The notes beneath the pieces were generated by a model. It was not told where the DNA came from and searched no databases. It saw only the letters and a program-made list of their open reading frames with translations. A program made the translations under genes and the position numbers. Below, piece by piece: positions 34,195 to 46,957 of a DNA stretch of 64,000 nt. The DNA is from Jaapia argillacea MUCL 33604 (taxonomy: Eukaryota; Basidiomycota; Agaricomycetes; Jaapiales; Jaapiaceae): contig KL197709.1 in NCBI GenBank assembly GCA_000697665.1, positions 1,611,791-1,675,790 on the forward strand, in the 5' to 3' direction. Every line of letters starts with the position of its first letter. Position 1 is the first letter of the stretch.

Positions 34195-35380
34195 TCACCT
34201 CCTGGGTGACGCATCTCGTCCCCACTTGTCTACTCTGTCCGAACGACCGAACGTGTCGTGCCTGTCCACACTCCGACCGGTCCTGCCATTCCGAGTGTAT
34301 TTATCCGTAGTATGAGCTTTTGGAGGTGTCCTCTGAGAGGAGGGGAGGTCGCGTTCGCGTCGTGGCGATGGTCTCGAAGGGAGAGGGGCACTCTTCTCGA
34401 TGTGCCGTGTGCTTGGTCCTCTGCTCGGTCCCTTCGGTGAGCGAGAGTGCGACCTGTGACGAGCAGTCACAGGAGATGGCAAGCTCATCTTATCCTTGGA
34501 GGGACTATTGGAAGCAGTGCCGAACCAAGGATAGGTAGTGACAGGATAAGACCAGGGCGCCTTGTGACTTCTATAATGATGCTTCACAGCGAGGGCCAAT
34601 AAAAATAGACCGAACACCCCGACTGCAAATAGAATGCTCAGCCCCGCTCTTGGATGATAGGAAAAACTGAAGGGCTTACTCAGGATAACATTAAAAAGAG
34701 AGAACGCTTCCAGAACCCGATACTGCGCATGATATGTATCTGTCGAAACTGCAGGCAGCGTCAGTGACTTGCGTTTGTAGGAAAATGAGGTGCCTCACAA
34801 TCAGGGACATCGATCGTCGTCGTCAAATCTTCCGACGAATAGCACTCGACATCCGCATTTTGCGACTCAGATGAGACTAGGAAAGCACCCAGGGCTAAGA
34901 GCTGGTGTTAGAAACCTAGTACCAACGATGATACGACAAACTCACCCAGCCAAAGGGTGCCGGCAAGACCAAGCATCGGCAATTCTATCCTGGTCGTGAT
35001 GGGATTCCGGTCCCGTCTGATCGTAAAGCCCAGTCTAGGACAAAACAGCGCCACCTCGAAGGCTAGCCTTGTATGATGGACGAGAGCACTCACAATAATA
35101 GAAAAATCAACAAGCTCACTGCGCAGACGAAGATAGCAAAGGGAACAAAACGTGCTGTAGTGCGCAAAGGTTAGCTCGGCGGTGTCGCTGGTGGGAAGGA
35201 AGCACTTACTCAGGTCAGAGGACACCAGCATTCCCTGAAAGTGAACAGCGATCGCGAGACATATCACAGTCCAAAGGATCACAAGACCTGCTCAGAATTG
35301 AGGACGACGTTTCGGAAACATCAGGGGGAAAGGTACTGACCGTAGATACATCCCCGGACGATGTTAAACTTGGAAGGCAT
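34195..35380 (-). CDS. MARVEL-like four-helix membrane protein, copy 2
   Basis: Exon 1 is also 40 nt and phase 1 (MPSKFNIVRGCIY). It joins to LVILWTVICLAIAVHFQGML (helix 1). Helix 2 is RFVPFAIFVCAVSLLIFLLL, then a basic turn FTIRRDRNPITTRIELPM, helix 3 LGLAGTLWLALGAFLVSS and a loop with NADVECYSSED. VLEAFSLFNVILIGVFGLFL opens helix 4, followed by LALAVKHHYRSHK. The tail is long, basic and Ser/Pro/Arg-rich with many SPR-like sites. An in-frame upstream ATG at 35479 would add 33 residues rich in Ser and Arg. ATG 35380 is preferred because it gives the same exon 1 size as copy 1. The function beyond a membrane protein is not known. Confidence 0.7.
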
Positions 35381-35938
35381 CCGCGACCAAAAGGAAGTCT
35401 TTGCAGGAGGATCTGGAGGTTGTCTAGTGGAACGAGATGCAGCTCTGCGGCTTTGAGATCGGGGACTTGAGGGCTTCATAAGGAATCAGATGTATGGGTA
35501 CAATGAGGCAGAGGCGTGAATGTCGTGAGGCAAGGGGTCACTCCAAGCGTGCGGTGGCGGACCTGTCGGGGCACTGCTGAAGATTGGGGGAGAGAGAAAA
35601 GTGCTCCGAAGTCCCACAGACATGCACCCTCGGCTTTTGAATCCGGCCACCAGTGCAAAATAACAGCGAGGACCCAGATTTTTTTGCATTGTGGACTGTC
35701 TTCGGAAAGCCTCGAGGCGTTTTGGTACCGAGTTAGGAACGGAGGAAGGAACCAGTCGGCAAGATTATCGAGATCTTAGCCAAATCTAAGCTACCAGATT
35801 AAAACTCAGATGATCGGGAGATAGCGGGCGTCGGGAGGTCTCATTTGATTCCGCCCACCATCTCGTCCAAACAGCCCCGACACTTCAACCAACAAATGTT
35901 TCGTACCCTAAGCTTTACATTCGCGACCATTCAGCACT

Positions 35939-38900
35939 TCACAACTCCCTCTTTAACATCTGTCCTATCCCCAAGTATTCTTCGAGACATTCCGGGTTTC
36001 GAAGCGTGGCAGGGTTCACACTCGAAACCGGTGCCCCATTCACAATCTGATAGAGGCCATCAGCTGCGGCGAACACGTTCCATTCTTAACCACTTAATGT
36101 AGCCCACCTTTTTCACCGGAACTTCAACTCTCTTCCCATTTAGAGTGTACGGTACATCTTGCACCTGAATGATCTTGGGGAACATCAACACGTTGTGGCG
36201 CCGACCCGGCGTGGGTGCTAAAGTGGAGATGGGACTCACTCGAGCTGGCACATGTCTGGCGCTTCTTCTCACCCGTATTTCTTGCCTGATCTTCTTCTCC
36301 AACTCTTCCGAGAGGTGCTGCCCTTCCATCAACTGGACGAACAACACCACGCGCTCATCCGTCCCGCCATCAATTGATTGCCCAACCGCAAGAAAGTCAA
36401 TCACCGTGTGCGATGCGTGCGTGGAAGATGGCGAAAAACACATGTCCAGAACGTCGTAAAGCTCAGCTGATCCAAATCGGACCCCTCCGGGGTTACTGCG
36501 GTAAACCGAGCGTAAGTTAACTCGATGATAATCTACCATGATGAACGTATAGGCTCACAGTACTCCATCACTACGACCCAGCATCACAAGGCCGCCACCA
36601 TTGCCCGACCTAGAGTGTGTGATGGTTACATGGTCACCGTGATCTGAGGTTTCAGCTCGGCATTAATTCGAAAAAATGAGGATCAGGTAACCTACACCAG
36701 ACACCCTCAAACTCTGAAAAGTAGGCCTGTCGAAACCTCGATTGTGCAGCGTCCACGACGTCGTCCGTTCCGAACCCGGGAAGGGGCCAAAAGCCAATTG
36801 GCATACAAGGGAAGGGTCGTGTGCAAACCAAATCACCAGGTTCCCCAGGCCCAGATGGCGTTCCTGACGGAGTAAAGGCCTCTACTGCCATTCCTAGCAT
36901 GCGACATTGGATTTCGCCACGATAGACTGGCAATCCAGTACACATGCCGGCGAAAAGAGAACATATGTCAGTCCCCCCTGAAACAGAGCGAACAGTTAGG
37001 GTTTGGAGTTCGAGTTGTGGATCCATGTGGACGGACCGGTAATGGATGCTAAAAGGACATCGGGTTTGATGTCTTGGTATACGAAGTCAAAGAGCGGAGC
37101 AGCGAGGGGGGAACCCGTCGAATAGATTTGTTTCAGAGAGGTCAAGCTATGGTGCTCCCGTGGTTTGTAGACTTTCTGTGGGCGGGACGCCGTCAGAAAC
37201 GACTGGGGAACTGATGACCATACCCACAGCCAATTGGTCTAGGTATTTGGCACTTGTCCCAAATATCGTGATCCCGAGTTCATCGGTCAGATGCCAAAGG
37301 TATGAAGGATCCCGTAATGGACTGCCGTCGTAAAGGACGAGAGTGCAACCCACTGGAAGCCCGCTTACGAGAAAGTTCCACATCATCCACCCACTGCGTT
37401 CCGGCATCCACTGTGAATGACGCGTTTCGGTATCACTTAATGACGCACGTACGTGGTCGTATAGTAGAAGAACACATCCTCCGGTTTGAGGTCGGCGCAG
37501 ATTTGAAACTCTTTATTGGCTTGGAGAAGCATCCCCCCAGCCCGATGTACAATGGGCCTGTGACCACGGAGTCAGATCATCGTACACTCCCGGGAGAGTT
37601 CACGTACTTTGGACGACCTGCGCTCATAAGACTACATATGGGTGAAATTCAACAGAGACGGATGAGAGGTCTCACCAGTCGTTCCCGAACTGAAGAGGAT
37701 CCACAGTGGCCAGTCAAACCCGAGGCGATTCCACTCTATCTCCCCATCACTGGAACGGCCAAGCTTTGGCTCTTGTCCGTCTTTCACGAACTCCTGCCAA
37801 TCGCTCCAGTCGGATTCCCATCCCTTGCGGTCGTCGGGTCCGAATGAAGACGAAATAATCACGACTTTTGATTTGATATTGGAAGTAGAGAGTTTCGAAA
37901 GGAGTGTAGAAACCTTCGGTAGGTGCGGATGTACCTTCCCGTTGTAACTGAACCGCGATCAATATACCTCGTGATGGAGAGGTGGATTAAGTGCGACCTA
38001 CACAACCGCATCCACGGCGAAGATTAGACTGGGCTGGACTTGTTCGAATCTGATGACCCTCGTCAACCTTGTCGATCCAGCCAATCAGTACTCGATCATA
38101 CCGTACCTCTCGAAGACACCTTCAGGTCCGAAGTCCGCAGCGGCGCTAACCCAAATACAACCTGACTTGTGTCAACATGAGGCTCGGGCCAGGAAGACAA
38201 TCCGACGCACCGATGGCTGAGGCGGCGAGACAAGCAACCACATTTTCCTAGGTAAGTACAAATGAGCAAACGTCGGAATTCGGTCAGAACCCCAAAGTGA
38301 CGAAATTGAATTTCCGTGAGTGGCAAGAACGCGATAACCAGTCAGGTAACCGATTTAGATTCAGGGCGACACGCACAATGCAGTTGGAAGAATACGACGC
38401 CACGCGATCTCCAGCCTTGAGGCCAGATAACAAGAGAGCTGAGACAAGGTCCGCAACTAAGTTGTAGAGCTCCGAGTACGTGATGCGACGTAGAGCGGGG
38501 TTCGGGTCAGCTGAGGTGGGTTCCGCTGAAGAGAATCACACAATCAGGAAAGGCTTCGAGAGTAAGATTCGTAAGGCGTACTGGTTTGGATCAAAGCCAC
38601 CTTGTGGGGAGATCGGACACGGAGAATATTCTCTGCCCAGTTGAGCTTCGCCTCTGAGAACCACGCCGGATTTTGAGAAGGTAACGCGGCGTTATCGACG
38701 ACATGAGATCCTTTGTGTCCAATGACATTTGTTTGATCCCAAACGTTGCTCCAGAATTGATCGACTTTCGTCACGGACCAGTTGTACAAATCGTGGTAGG
38801 AGCTCAGATGTAGGGAGTAGTGGGCGTTGATGTCCGATAGAAATTGGAATGAGCGTGACAAGTGGGGCAATGGAGGAGAATAGAGCGGGGATTCGCTGTC

Positions 38901-38957
38901 AGATGATGCATGGTGCTCAGGAGAAACAGGCGGATTGGAAGTATTGCCGGCGTCCAT
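35939..38957 (-). CDS. AACS: Acetoacetyl-CoA synthetase (acyl-adenylate-forming enzyme)
   Basis: Cytosolic ligase that activates acetoacetate with ATP and CoA. The N-terminus has DLYNWSVTKVDQFWSNVWD and LNWAENIL, as in AACS and acetyl-CoA synthetase relatives. The AMP-binding P-loop WILFSSGTTG is near 37.68 kb. Then come TTTWMMWNFLVSGLPVG, TIFGTSAKYLDQL and SITGGTDICSLFAG. YRGEIQCRMLGMAVEAF, PMPIGFW-type residues as CMPIGFWPLPG, and YHGDHV follow. GRSDGVLNPGGVRFGSAELY is the hinge region and YTLNGKRVEVPVKK carries the adenylation Lys. This combination is typical of AACS. The last exon, after a 60-70 nt intron, gives IVNGAPVSSVNPATLRNPE and ends LKREL. More than ten introns are present. The start ATG is 38957. 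Confidence 0.9.
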
Positions 38958-39546
38958 GATGAGAGTTTTATGGCTTGAGATGACCAACCGATGGCCAAGG
39001 AACGCTCAGCAGCAGATCAGCGTGGGAATTCCACTTTTATGAAAACAGCGGAATCGACCAAACTGAGACCAATGAGGCCATGTTTTTTGTTTTGCTTGAC
39101 GGATAGACAAAAAACGAACGAGGTCCGCATAGAAAGGCTCGCAAACTTTATTCTTTGAGGAGGTCTAAGTGGGTTTCAAGGCTGATTGTGGTGGTTTTGG
39201 ATTCAGGCTTGGACGGGAGAAGAAGTGGACGCGGATGAGTAATTTGCGATCCGAGTCAGTGGCTTTCGGCCGTTTTGCTGATACACACGTGCGAACCGCG
39301 ACAAACTATAAAGGCATCCCACTTATCCTGCCCTTTTTTGCTGTTCACGTTCCTTCATTACCTGTATCAGCTTGTCCTCGGCCTGCAATTCCAGACGCAC
39401 AGCCCCATAACTCTGTAACTTCCTCAGTACATCGCCGCCCCGCAGTCTGTATAAAAGACTCCATCATCTCGTTTCACTCCTTTCCCCAACACCACCAACG
39501 CCCTACCTCCGAGTCAGTTCTCCAAACGCGAACTATTCCACCAGAC
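38958..39546. other. Divergent intergenic region
   Basis: About 590 bp between the AACS start and a small plus-strand gene. A pyrimidine-rich leader precedes the ATG at 39547. No gene is seen. Confidence 0.45.
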
Positions 39547-40159
39547 ATGGATCGTTTCCTCGCCCCCCACACTCCTGAGGCCATTGCCCACTCCCATTTG
39601 ACGTGCGTCGCGTTCTCCCCTTCATGTGGCAAGATATTGACTCATCTTTCTTCGACAGTGAGAACTGGTTTAACTGGGACACAGAGAGTCCCTCTCTGGA
39701 CGAGACACTCATTGCTGGATGCGCGTCATACACTGCGTTCAGCCGTTACCTCAGTGGAGCAGACTTGTTTCTTGTACCGCAGTCAAGGCGCGAATTAGAG
39801 CGGGTTCTGTAAGTTTTTCTTCTAGACTGTCCGAGACACTCGGTCTGATCTCCTTACCCCACAGGAGAAGATATTCATATGATGGCATCCATAATATCAT
39901 TGCCAAAGCACGTTCGACCCTCGAGCCTGGAGGATATAGTCGGGTACGTATGATCCGCGCCCTTATCTTGCTGCGTCTCCGTTCTTAAGTTTGATTGCAA
40001 CAGATTTGCCAAGTTGTGGAAAAGTCGATAAGTGACGTACTCGACACATCCGACAACGTAGACTATCTACTCGCTCTTCATCGCCCCTCCTCCATTCGCT
40101 CGGAGTCTGTTATCCTGCATATGGAACATTCTCCCTCAAGAACGATCAAGACGCAGTAG
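39547..40159 (+). CDS. Unrecognised small protein
   Basis: Four exons join in phase to a product of about 145 residues. It begins MDRFLAPHTPEAIAHSHLT and passes a 56 nt intron (39603-39658, GTGCGT to CGACAG). It continues ENWFNWDTESPSLDETLIAG, AFSRYLSGADLF and RRELERVLRRYSYDGIHNII. The next part includes ARSTLEPGGYSR, VVEKSISDVLDTSDNVDYLL and a C-terminal HMEHSPSRTIKTQ. No signal peptide, membrane segment or known domain is visible; it looks soluble and helical. The consistent splice phases, with standard GT-AG sites, argue that it is a real gene. Its function is unknown. Confidence 0.6.
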
Positions 40160-40582
40160 ACGCTCCGTACTTGTTTGGCATTTTTCTATTTGTCCTCTGT
40201 TATACCGCACCACCACTGCCTGACATTTGTATTACCATCGATGGTTATATCACGCATTGCAGGGGCAACGGGCCTCTCGTAGTAATCTTGTACAGTAGCT
40301 GTTCATACCATACATCATCATGTTTCGAGTCATCAGTTACTTGTGGAGTTCTCGGTTCCTTGTACAAGCGCCCAATTGTTCGGATGTCACCGTGCCAGAA
40401 TAGGAACCCAACAGAAACCGCACCAGTTGCATCTCCTCATCACGCACGTTCTTGAGAGTGCACACAGTCTGCACACCATAACCAGCTCCCTCTGGTGCAG
40501 TGCGTTCGACACGATTTTCTTGATGCATACTTGAACCCCTTTCTCTAATTGCCGTCTTTCTTTCGATCTCTCTGCGTCCACC

Positions 40583-43130
40583 ATGTCTACAAAGAGCCAT
40601 TTTCTCCTCGCCCTCCTTTTCCTGAATCTAGAGGTATTCGCAATTCCAGCTCAAGTACCCCTCCAAGCACCGGAGACGCGTAAGCCCTTGGTGGAATAAT
40701 CTAATGTGAACCTGCTCACACGACAACTGGCAGAAAATGCAAGAAAGTTGCGGGGGCGTTTCTTGCACATCACGGACATCCACCCCGATCCTCATTACAA
40801 GGTCGACGCTTCACATACGTCGTCTTGTCATAGAAATAAACCCAAGAAAGAGAAGACAAGGGCTGGTTACTACGGGACACCGTTCAGGTTGGTAGAGAGT
40901 CTCTCCTTTGGAGTCGGGCTTCAGCTGAATTGACGCGGTTCACAGTGAATGCGACTCCCCGTTCAGTCTGACCAACTTTACCCTGGACTACCTAGACAAG
41001 CAATGGTCGTCCGAGATTGATTTTGTGGTTTGTGCGTACCGTTTCATTCGGTTGGGATTGCCACTCATACTTGCGGGTGTATTCAGGGACGGGGGACAAT
41101 GCAAGGTGGGTCGGTTGCCATGGTGTTCAGAAGTCGTGCTTAACCTTAACACAGGCACGACAATGACCGAGCTCTGCCTCGTACGACCAAGGAGATCTAC
41201 GATCTGAATCGAGTAGTCGCGAGAAGGATGGAGGACGCATTCCTTAGCAAGGGTATACCAGTCATACCAAGCCTCGGTTAGTTTCTCGCCTCCTCAGAGT
41301 TTTCACCCCTAATGGATCCTTTGTTACATCAGGGAACAATGACGTATGGCGTAAGACCTCCCCCTTACTCTCGATGAAATCTACTCACCGTCTTGTCCTT
41401 CTATAGCACATGTGAATTCCTTCCTTCTCTGAGAATCATTGCTTTTGTATCACTAACTCTTTCCGCGTCCCAGAATATCTTAATGCCAGGTGAAGAATGA
41501 TTGGACCTAACAATTGGCTTATTATGCTGATCTGTCGATTTAGGGCCGAACAGCATTACAAACGAATACTCTTCGTAAGGCATTCTTCACAACTTCACCG
41601 GAGTCCCTCTCTTACCGTCTTCCAGAATCTGGAAATCATTCATCCCTTTCCCATCATATCAAGTATTTCAACGAGGAGCTTATTACTCGGCGGAAGTGAT
41701 ACCCAACTCAGTCGCCGTCATCGCATTGAATACTATGTATTTTTATGACTCGAACAAAGGTTGGTCGTCTATGTTTGGAACAAAAGTGCCAGCATGGTCT
41801 GATAAGTGGGGATATAGCGGTGGGAGGTTGTGAATACAAGGAACCTCAAGACCCCGGAAACTTACAGTTTGATTGGTTGGAGGTGCAACTGGAAATGTAT
41901 CGTGATCGTGACATGCAGGTGCGGGCGCTTCCGCCACATGTTGACCACGCGACCACAGCGCTAACGTGGATGGCGTAGGTGTATCTGACGGTACTGATTC
42001 TTTCTGTTTCCTGCTGGAGAATGGCCCTGACGGGTTCGCGCAGGGCCATGTCCCTCCATCACCTGGAAATTTCTTCCCGGAATGTGTAGGATATTCCCTA
42101 TTCATTCCCTTCCGTACGGTGCTGAAATAGTTCTTAGTATGTCCGCTACGTTGAGCTCTCCCTCCGCTTCCAGGATACGATCCTTGGCCATTTGTTTGGT
42201 GTGAGTGTCGTCTTTACATTGCCCCTATCAACACGCTCACCAGTCGTTTAGCACATGAATGCCGATCATGTATGTTTCTCACCAATGTTTGCTCCATCTA
42301 CTGACATTGCGTCAGTTTTCCCTGATTGAAGCTGAGGATCTGCAGCTGCCTTCCGTGGAGAGCAGTCAACATCACCTTGATAGGCCTCACCAAGAATCCA
42401 AATACGACTTGTTTGACACCTTGATTCGGGACTTCGGCGACCTTCCCAAGTCTGAACGCAAGGTAGACTTTGACAACTACGCTGTTATCAACGTTTCGCC
42501 TTCTGTCGTTCCAAACCCCTACTTGCCGTCATTTAGGGTGTTCACATACAACACGACCGGAACCCCGAAGAAGTCAATCAAGCGTAAACACGGGCATCGA
42601 CATGGGGGCATGGGGGATAAGAAGACGGAATGCAAGAAGGAGATATACGCGGATACTTGGTGGTGCAAGCTATCAAAGCCCTGGTATTCTGACCCAGACT
42701 CACCATCTCGAACCAATACCCTATGGTCCCCTCTGGGATATGCCCAAGTACGCTTCTCTCGAATATCTGCTGACGTGGTTTACTGACTGCGGGGTAGTAT
42801 AATATTCCGGAAAAACGGCTGGATTCCTCGAGCGAGAATCGGAAACCCAAATACAAACTGGAGTATCTCACGTTCCCTCTGGAACTCTTACATCCGTCTT
42901 CTGAGGCCGCCGACGCGAAGGGCGACTTTGCATACCCCATACCTCTTCGCCATTTACCTCAATCGCTTCGAAGCCCCAACTCCACGAAGATGAAGTACAC
43001 TCCGTATCAGTTGCCAGACTTGACGATACCTTCATGGGTTGAGCTGGCTCGTCTGTTGGCCGATCCGAAGGAGAAGAAGCTGCGGAAGCAGTTCCGGGAG
43101 TACATGTATATGGGAGGTGAGGAGGGTTGA
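40583..43130 (+). CDS. PPN1: Vacuolar endopolyphosphatase (PPN1-like metallophosphoesterase)
   Basis: Cleaves long-chain inorganic polyphosphate; the yeast enzyme lies in the vacuole lumen. The N-terminus MSTKSHFLLALLFLNLEVFA is a signal or signal-anchor sequence. Calcineurin-like metal motifs appear in order: FLHITDIHPDPHYK (DxH), VVWTGDNARHDND (GDxxxH-type), VIPSLGNNDVWPHN (GNND), LTGHVPPSPGNF, and GHLFGHMNADHF (GHxH). The region SCHRNKPKKEKTRAGYYGTP and the late segment YADTWWCKLSKPWYSDPDSP are typical of fungal PPN1. The C-terminus has WVELARLLADPKEKK and ends REYMYMGG with a short tail to TGA at 43128-43130. About ten introns, some only about 50 nt, are needed. Confidence 0.9.
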
Positions 43131-43652
43131 GGGCAGCGGAGACTCTTACATTAGGATGATTGTATCATATATTCCGGGTGTATTTGGATTGGAATGCTGT
43201 CGAAACGGGTGTGTTGCCCTTGTTTCGAGATCAGATGAGCGTGACAGGTGTTGATGTTCCACCAAAAAAACTGGTCACAGGTGCCAAAGCTCCCGCACAA
43301 ATAACCCACTCCCGTTCTTGTTCTCGAAATCTCCCTATTGTCCTGTCCGTTGCCTTGACCACCGACGACATTCTTGTAGATCTGGACCACCAGCTACACG
43401 GCATATCCTTACTGTTCTCGTCAGCTTTTATATACCCTTTCGCTGGCGCGAGGTTTAATCACGAATTTCCGGGCGGAGTTGCTGGTTCTATCAAACCACC
43501 ATCTGCTGTCCAATTCTACTGTACTCGTTTTCTTTTCACTTTCTACTCGTTGAGTATCTTGTCCCTCCTTATTCACTTCGCTTTCCGTCTCGGCTGGGCC
43601 GCCATTATCCTTGTACTCTCACACTCTTTACGCTGGTCTCAAATTTCTTTCT
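43131..43652. other. Intergenic, 5' flank of the RFX gene
   Basis: About 520 bp. The last 250 bp are rich in pyrimidines and look like promoter and leader. No gene is seen. Confidence 0.45.
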
Positions 43653-46628
43653 ATGGCTGCCGTGAATATGCACTTGATGGCCTCCAGCATACCTGCCGAC
43701 TTCCTCCCCGCTCATTCTCCTCATTCTCGCTCTAATTCGCTCTCATCGTCATCCTCGCACACTCCAGGTTCTCGTCCTCACTCTTCTCAGGGTGGCGTGC
43801 TGAGAAACTCAGGATACCTTCCGCCATCCGCCGACGATCTCTATCGTGCGTCCTACCATCAGTTGGGACGAGCTCACTCGATCCCGCATGATCATACACG
43901 ACACTCATCTGGAGCTTCTTTCTCGTCTGGATACTCCTTATCATCCACAGACCTCACCTCGCCCGGCGACTCTCCGCCTCATCATTCCATTACTAATTCG
44001 GCATTGAAGGCACATCTTCGTCCCACGCACATACGGGCTCGCGTAGCAGCATCACCATACCCTCGGGACACGGAGAGTGTGCATTCTTCATCAAGCGAGA
44101 CTGAGGACATGGCTATGTTCCTCGGCTCTTCCGCGTCCGATTATAATGCAATTTACGGGGGTCCACCGATGCACTCGAGTCCAGAAACGTTGAGCACCGC
44201 GGGGGCGTTTGGGAGGATGACATTGAGTCCCGATCATGCACTAGAAAAGTTGGCGGCAAACGTTCGCGCCGCGACAACAACTAGTGCGTCGGACAGGGCA
44301 AAACAAATTTTTGTGCAAGCATGGTGCGTCCTCATTATTTTCGCACAATGGCGTCGCTGATTTGGGATGAAGGTTGACCGCCAATTATGCACCGTATCCT
44401 GATGGGAACGTTCCACGTCAAGGGCTATACTGCTCTTACCAGCGGGTTTGCGACCAATATGGCATTCCACACATCAATACCGCCACGCTGGGCAAAGCCA
44501 TCAGACTCTGTTTTCCCACCATCAAAACACGACGCCTGGGCGTTCGAGGGAACAGTAAATATCACTGTGAGTGTACCGTCCATCACCGTTGAACTGTCAC
44601 TAATGATAGCAGACTGCGGGATCCGTCCCGCCACATCGGCTGAAGCCGAATTTCTGCAAGAGTTTGTCCGCAAGTCAAACAACAATGCCGCTCAATCATC
44701 TATCAATGCTGCTCGTCTCGCGAACGGACAACCGCACAAGAGCGAAGAGCGCTCTGACGAAGATGACGAGGACGAGTCGGAGGGACCAAGCTCTGCTCCC
44801 CCTTCGAAGCGTAACTCGCTAGTTTTGAATGGCGCAAAAGACCTGGCGTCTTCGTTCTCGGAAGATACCAGCGACAAGACACCCACAGCTGCCAATTTAT
44901 TGGCGCAAGCACAGGCGTCGCACCGGCAGACAGGGCCCGCCTTCACGACGATTCGACGTCACCCCAACCAACAAGATGGCGGCCGTGTATCGTCACATTC
45001 GCCCCCGTCAACCAACGCCCCAGTTGCCTACGTTGCTCCCCCACAACCTCTTTCGGTCCGCCATTTTCCTCATTTCCCATCAATTGACGAAGCCCTTCTG
45101 GCTGGCTCAACTTCCCCCCAAACCATCGCCGCTCGTGAAGTCTGGGCTTGGTTCCAAGATCATCTCGATGCCCTCCTTGATAGCGTGCGATCCTTCCGAT
45201 TCGACCAGTTCGAAATGAACGTTCGAACATTTTGGTCAAACCTCACTGGGAACCACCGAGAGGTGGTCCACGCCCCAGCTGTAGCCGGACTAATGGCAAA
45301 AGCGGATGCCATTGTGTATGATGTTCGTTACCTGTTCCTCTTAGTTTGATCAATCGTTAACGACTCTACAGGAAATTCTGGAGATCTTACGTTCTCAAAT
45401 GCTATCTCCCATTCCCGCTGCGTCCTTGACCAGCTTACGCCAGCTTGCTGGCAAGATGGAAAAGATCTTGCTAGTCGCGTTGGAGAACTATGGGAATACG
45501 TTCGTTGAGCCCAAGGTCGAGTTAGGTGCACGCTTTGGTCACCTTGTTTGTGAGTCGCCAATTGGCTTCTCTAATATGTCAACCAACCTCTCATCATCTG
45601 TTCAGTACGGTTCCTTGACATATATCAAGTCACACAAGCGTTGGGAACTGTGTTAACAAGTCCGAAGCAGCTCAGCGAAATGCGTCGATCGTGGCAGAAG
45701 GTGGATTTCGAATCTGTCCGAAACCAGTCGGCTCTTGTTTGCAACTGTCGTCACGAAGATCTCGTTCAGTTGCTTGAAGTTGAGTTCGTCTCCGTCATGG
45801 ACTCTCTTGCAAAGAGTCAAGAGCCGGTACGGGAAGTCATGGCTTGGGCAGATAAGTGCTGTGAGCGACTCATGGGAAATCGTGGATCTGGCTCCGAAGA
45901 GCGGAGCACCATGAGCTCTCGGAGCGTCCTCATCCGCTGGGGCTATGTCACAAGCCAAGTTATGAGGGACCTGGTGAGCATACTTCTCCTCATCCTCCCC
46001 CGCTGAAGATTGACCTCAGGTCTTCCTAGACCATCCGCAGCGATCCATCCTTCGGCGCCTTCCAAATTTTGAAGCTGTTCCTTGAGTGAGTTAACCTTTG
46101 CTCCTTTCAAAAATTTGTCTCATCGATTATCTCAGCGATTGGATCGCTGTGAATGTCCTGAGGAGTGTAGCGCTCTCAACAAACTCCGTCGCTGCATCCG
46201 TCGAACCGGTTATCCAACAACCTTTCTTCACGATGTCACCGATGGCTGGCCAGGAAAACTATGGTAACAACCTCGAAGCCAGACCCCCCCATCCCGCGAT
46301 GAATCATACCCCTACCACTTCAAGCATGCTCGCCGCTCTGCAACATGACCCTTTCACTTCTGGGTCCTTGGATCCTAATTCTACACCTTACAACACCGAT
46401 GCATATGGGTCATTGTCATATATTGAGGCATCTACTGCTCAAGACGATGGCATGGCTCCGGTCCATCAAGCAGGACTTTCATTCTCAGATTATGTGTCTG
46501 GGCCCGCTAGCTCTTATGACGTTGGCGCATTCACACCACAAGATCTCGCTATGACCCCTTCCGTCGCACCCACCCCTGGCAGCGAGTCTGAGCACGAGCA
46601 AGAGGTGAAAGCGGAGACTCCGGCTTGA
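43653..46628 (+). CDS. RFX-family winged-helix transcription factor
   Basis: The RFX DNA-binding domain lies near 44.3-44.6 kb. It reads QAWLTANYAPYPDGNVPRQG, LYCSYQRVCDQYGIPHINTA, TLGKAIRLCFPTIKTRRLGV and RGNSKYHYCGIRP, assembled across introns near 44324-44372 and 44566-44612. This is close to S. pombe Sak1, S. cerevisiae Rfx1/Crt1 and animal RFX proteins. The N-terminus is Ser/Pro/His-rich and disordered. The region after the domain includes an acidic patch (EERSDEDDEDESEGPSS) and then a helical part with EVWAWFQDHLDALLDSVRSF. It also has NFEAVPW-like dimerisation residues and ends with a disordered tail TPGSESEHEQEVKAETPA. Yeast RFX proteins repress DNA-damage and cell-cycle genes; a similar role here is inference. 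Confidence 0.9.
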
Positions 46629-46957
46629 TGGGAGGTTCAGTTGGTGATAGCCTCTATCGTTTGGGCCATTTGGTTGTTATCTTATTAACTTTTACAATAA
46701 TCTATCCACTACTAATCCATCCTCCTGCTTTCTGCTATCTGTGTCCTCATTATATATCTGTATCGAACTTTCCTCTCGTCGTTTAGCGTTCTCGCTCGTT
46801 GATGTACATCTCGTTTTGTGGACGCAAACCTAGGACTATCGGTATATACCATAATTACTATCCGATTGTTGGGTATCACAGTCTGCAACCACATTTGTTT
46901 CATATGTAGAATGAGGGGAGTTAATCAATCGTTGAAACTGAATGTCATTACAGAAGG
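46629..46957. other. Convergent intergenic region
   Basis: About 330 bp between the 3' ends of the RFX gene and BFR1. AT-rich; no gene is seen. Confidence 0.5.
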
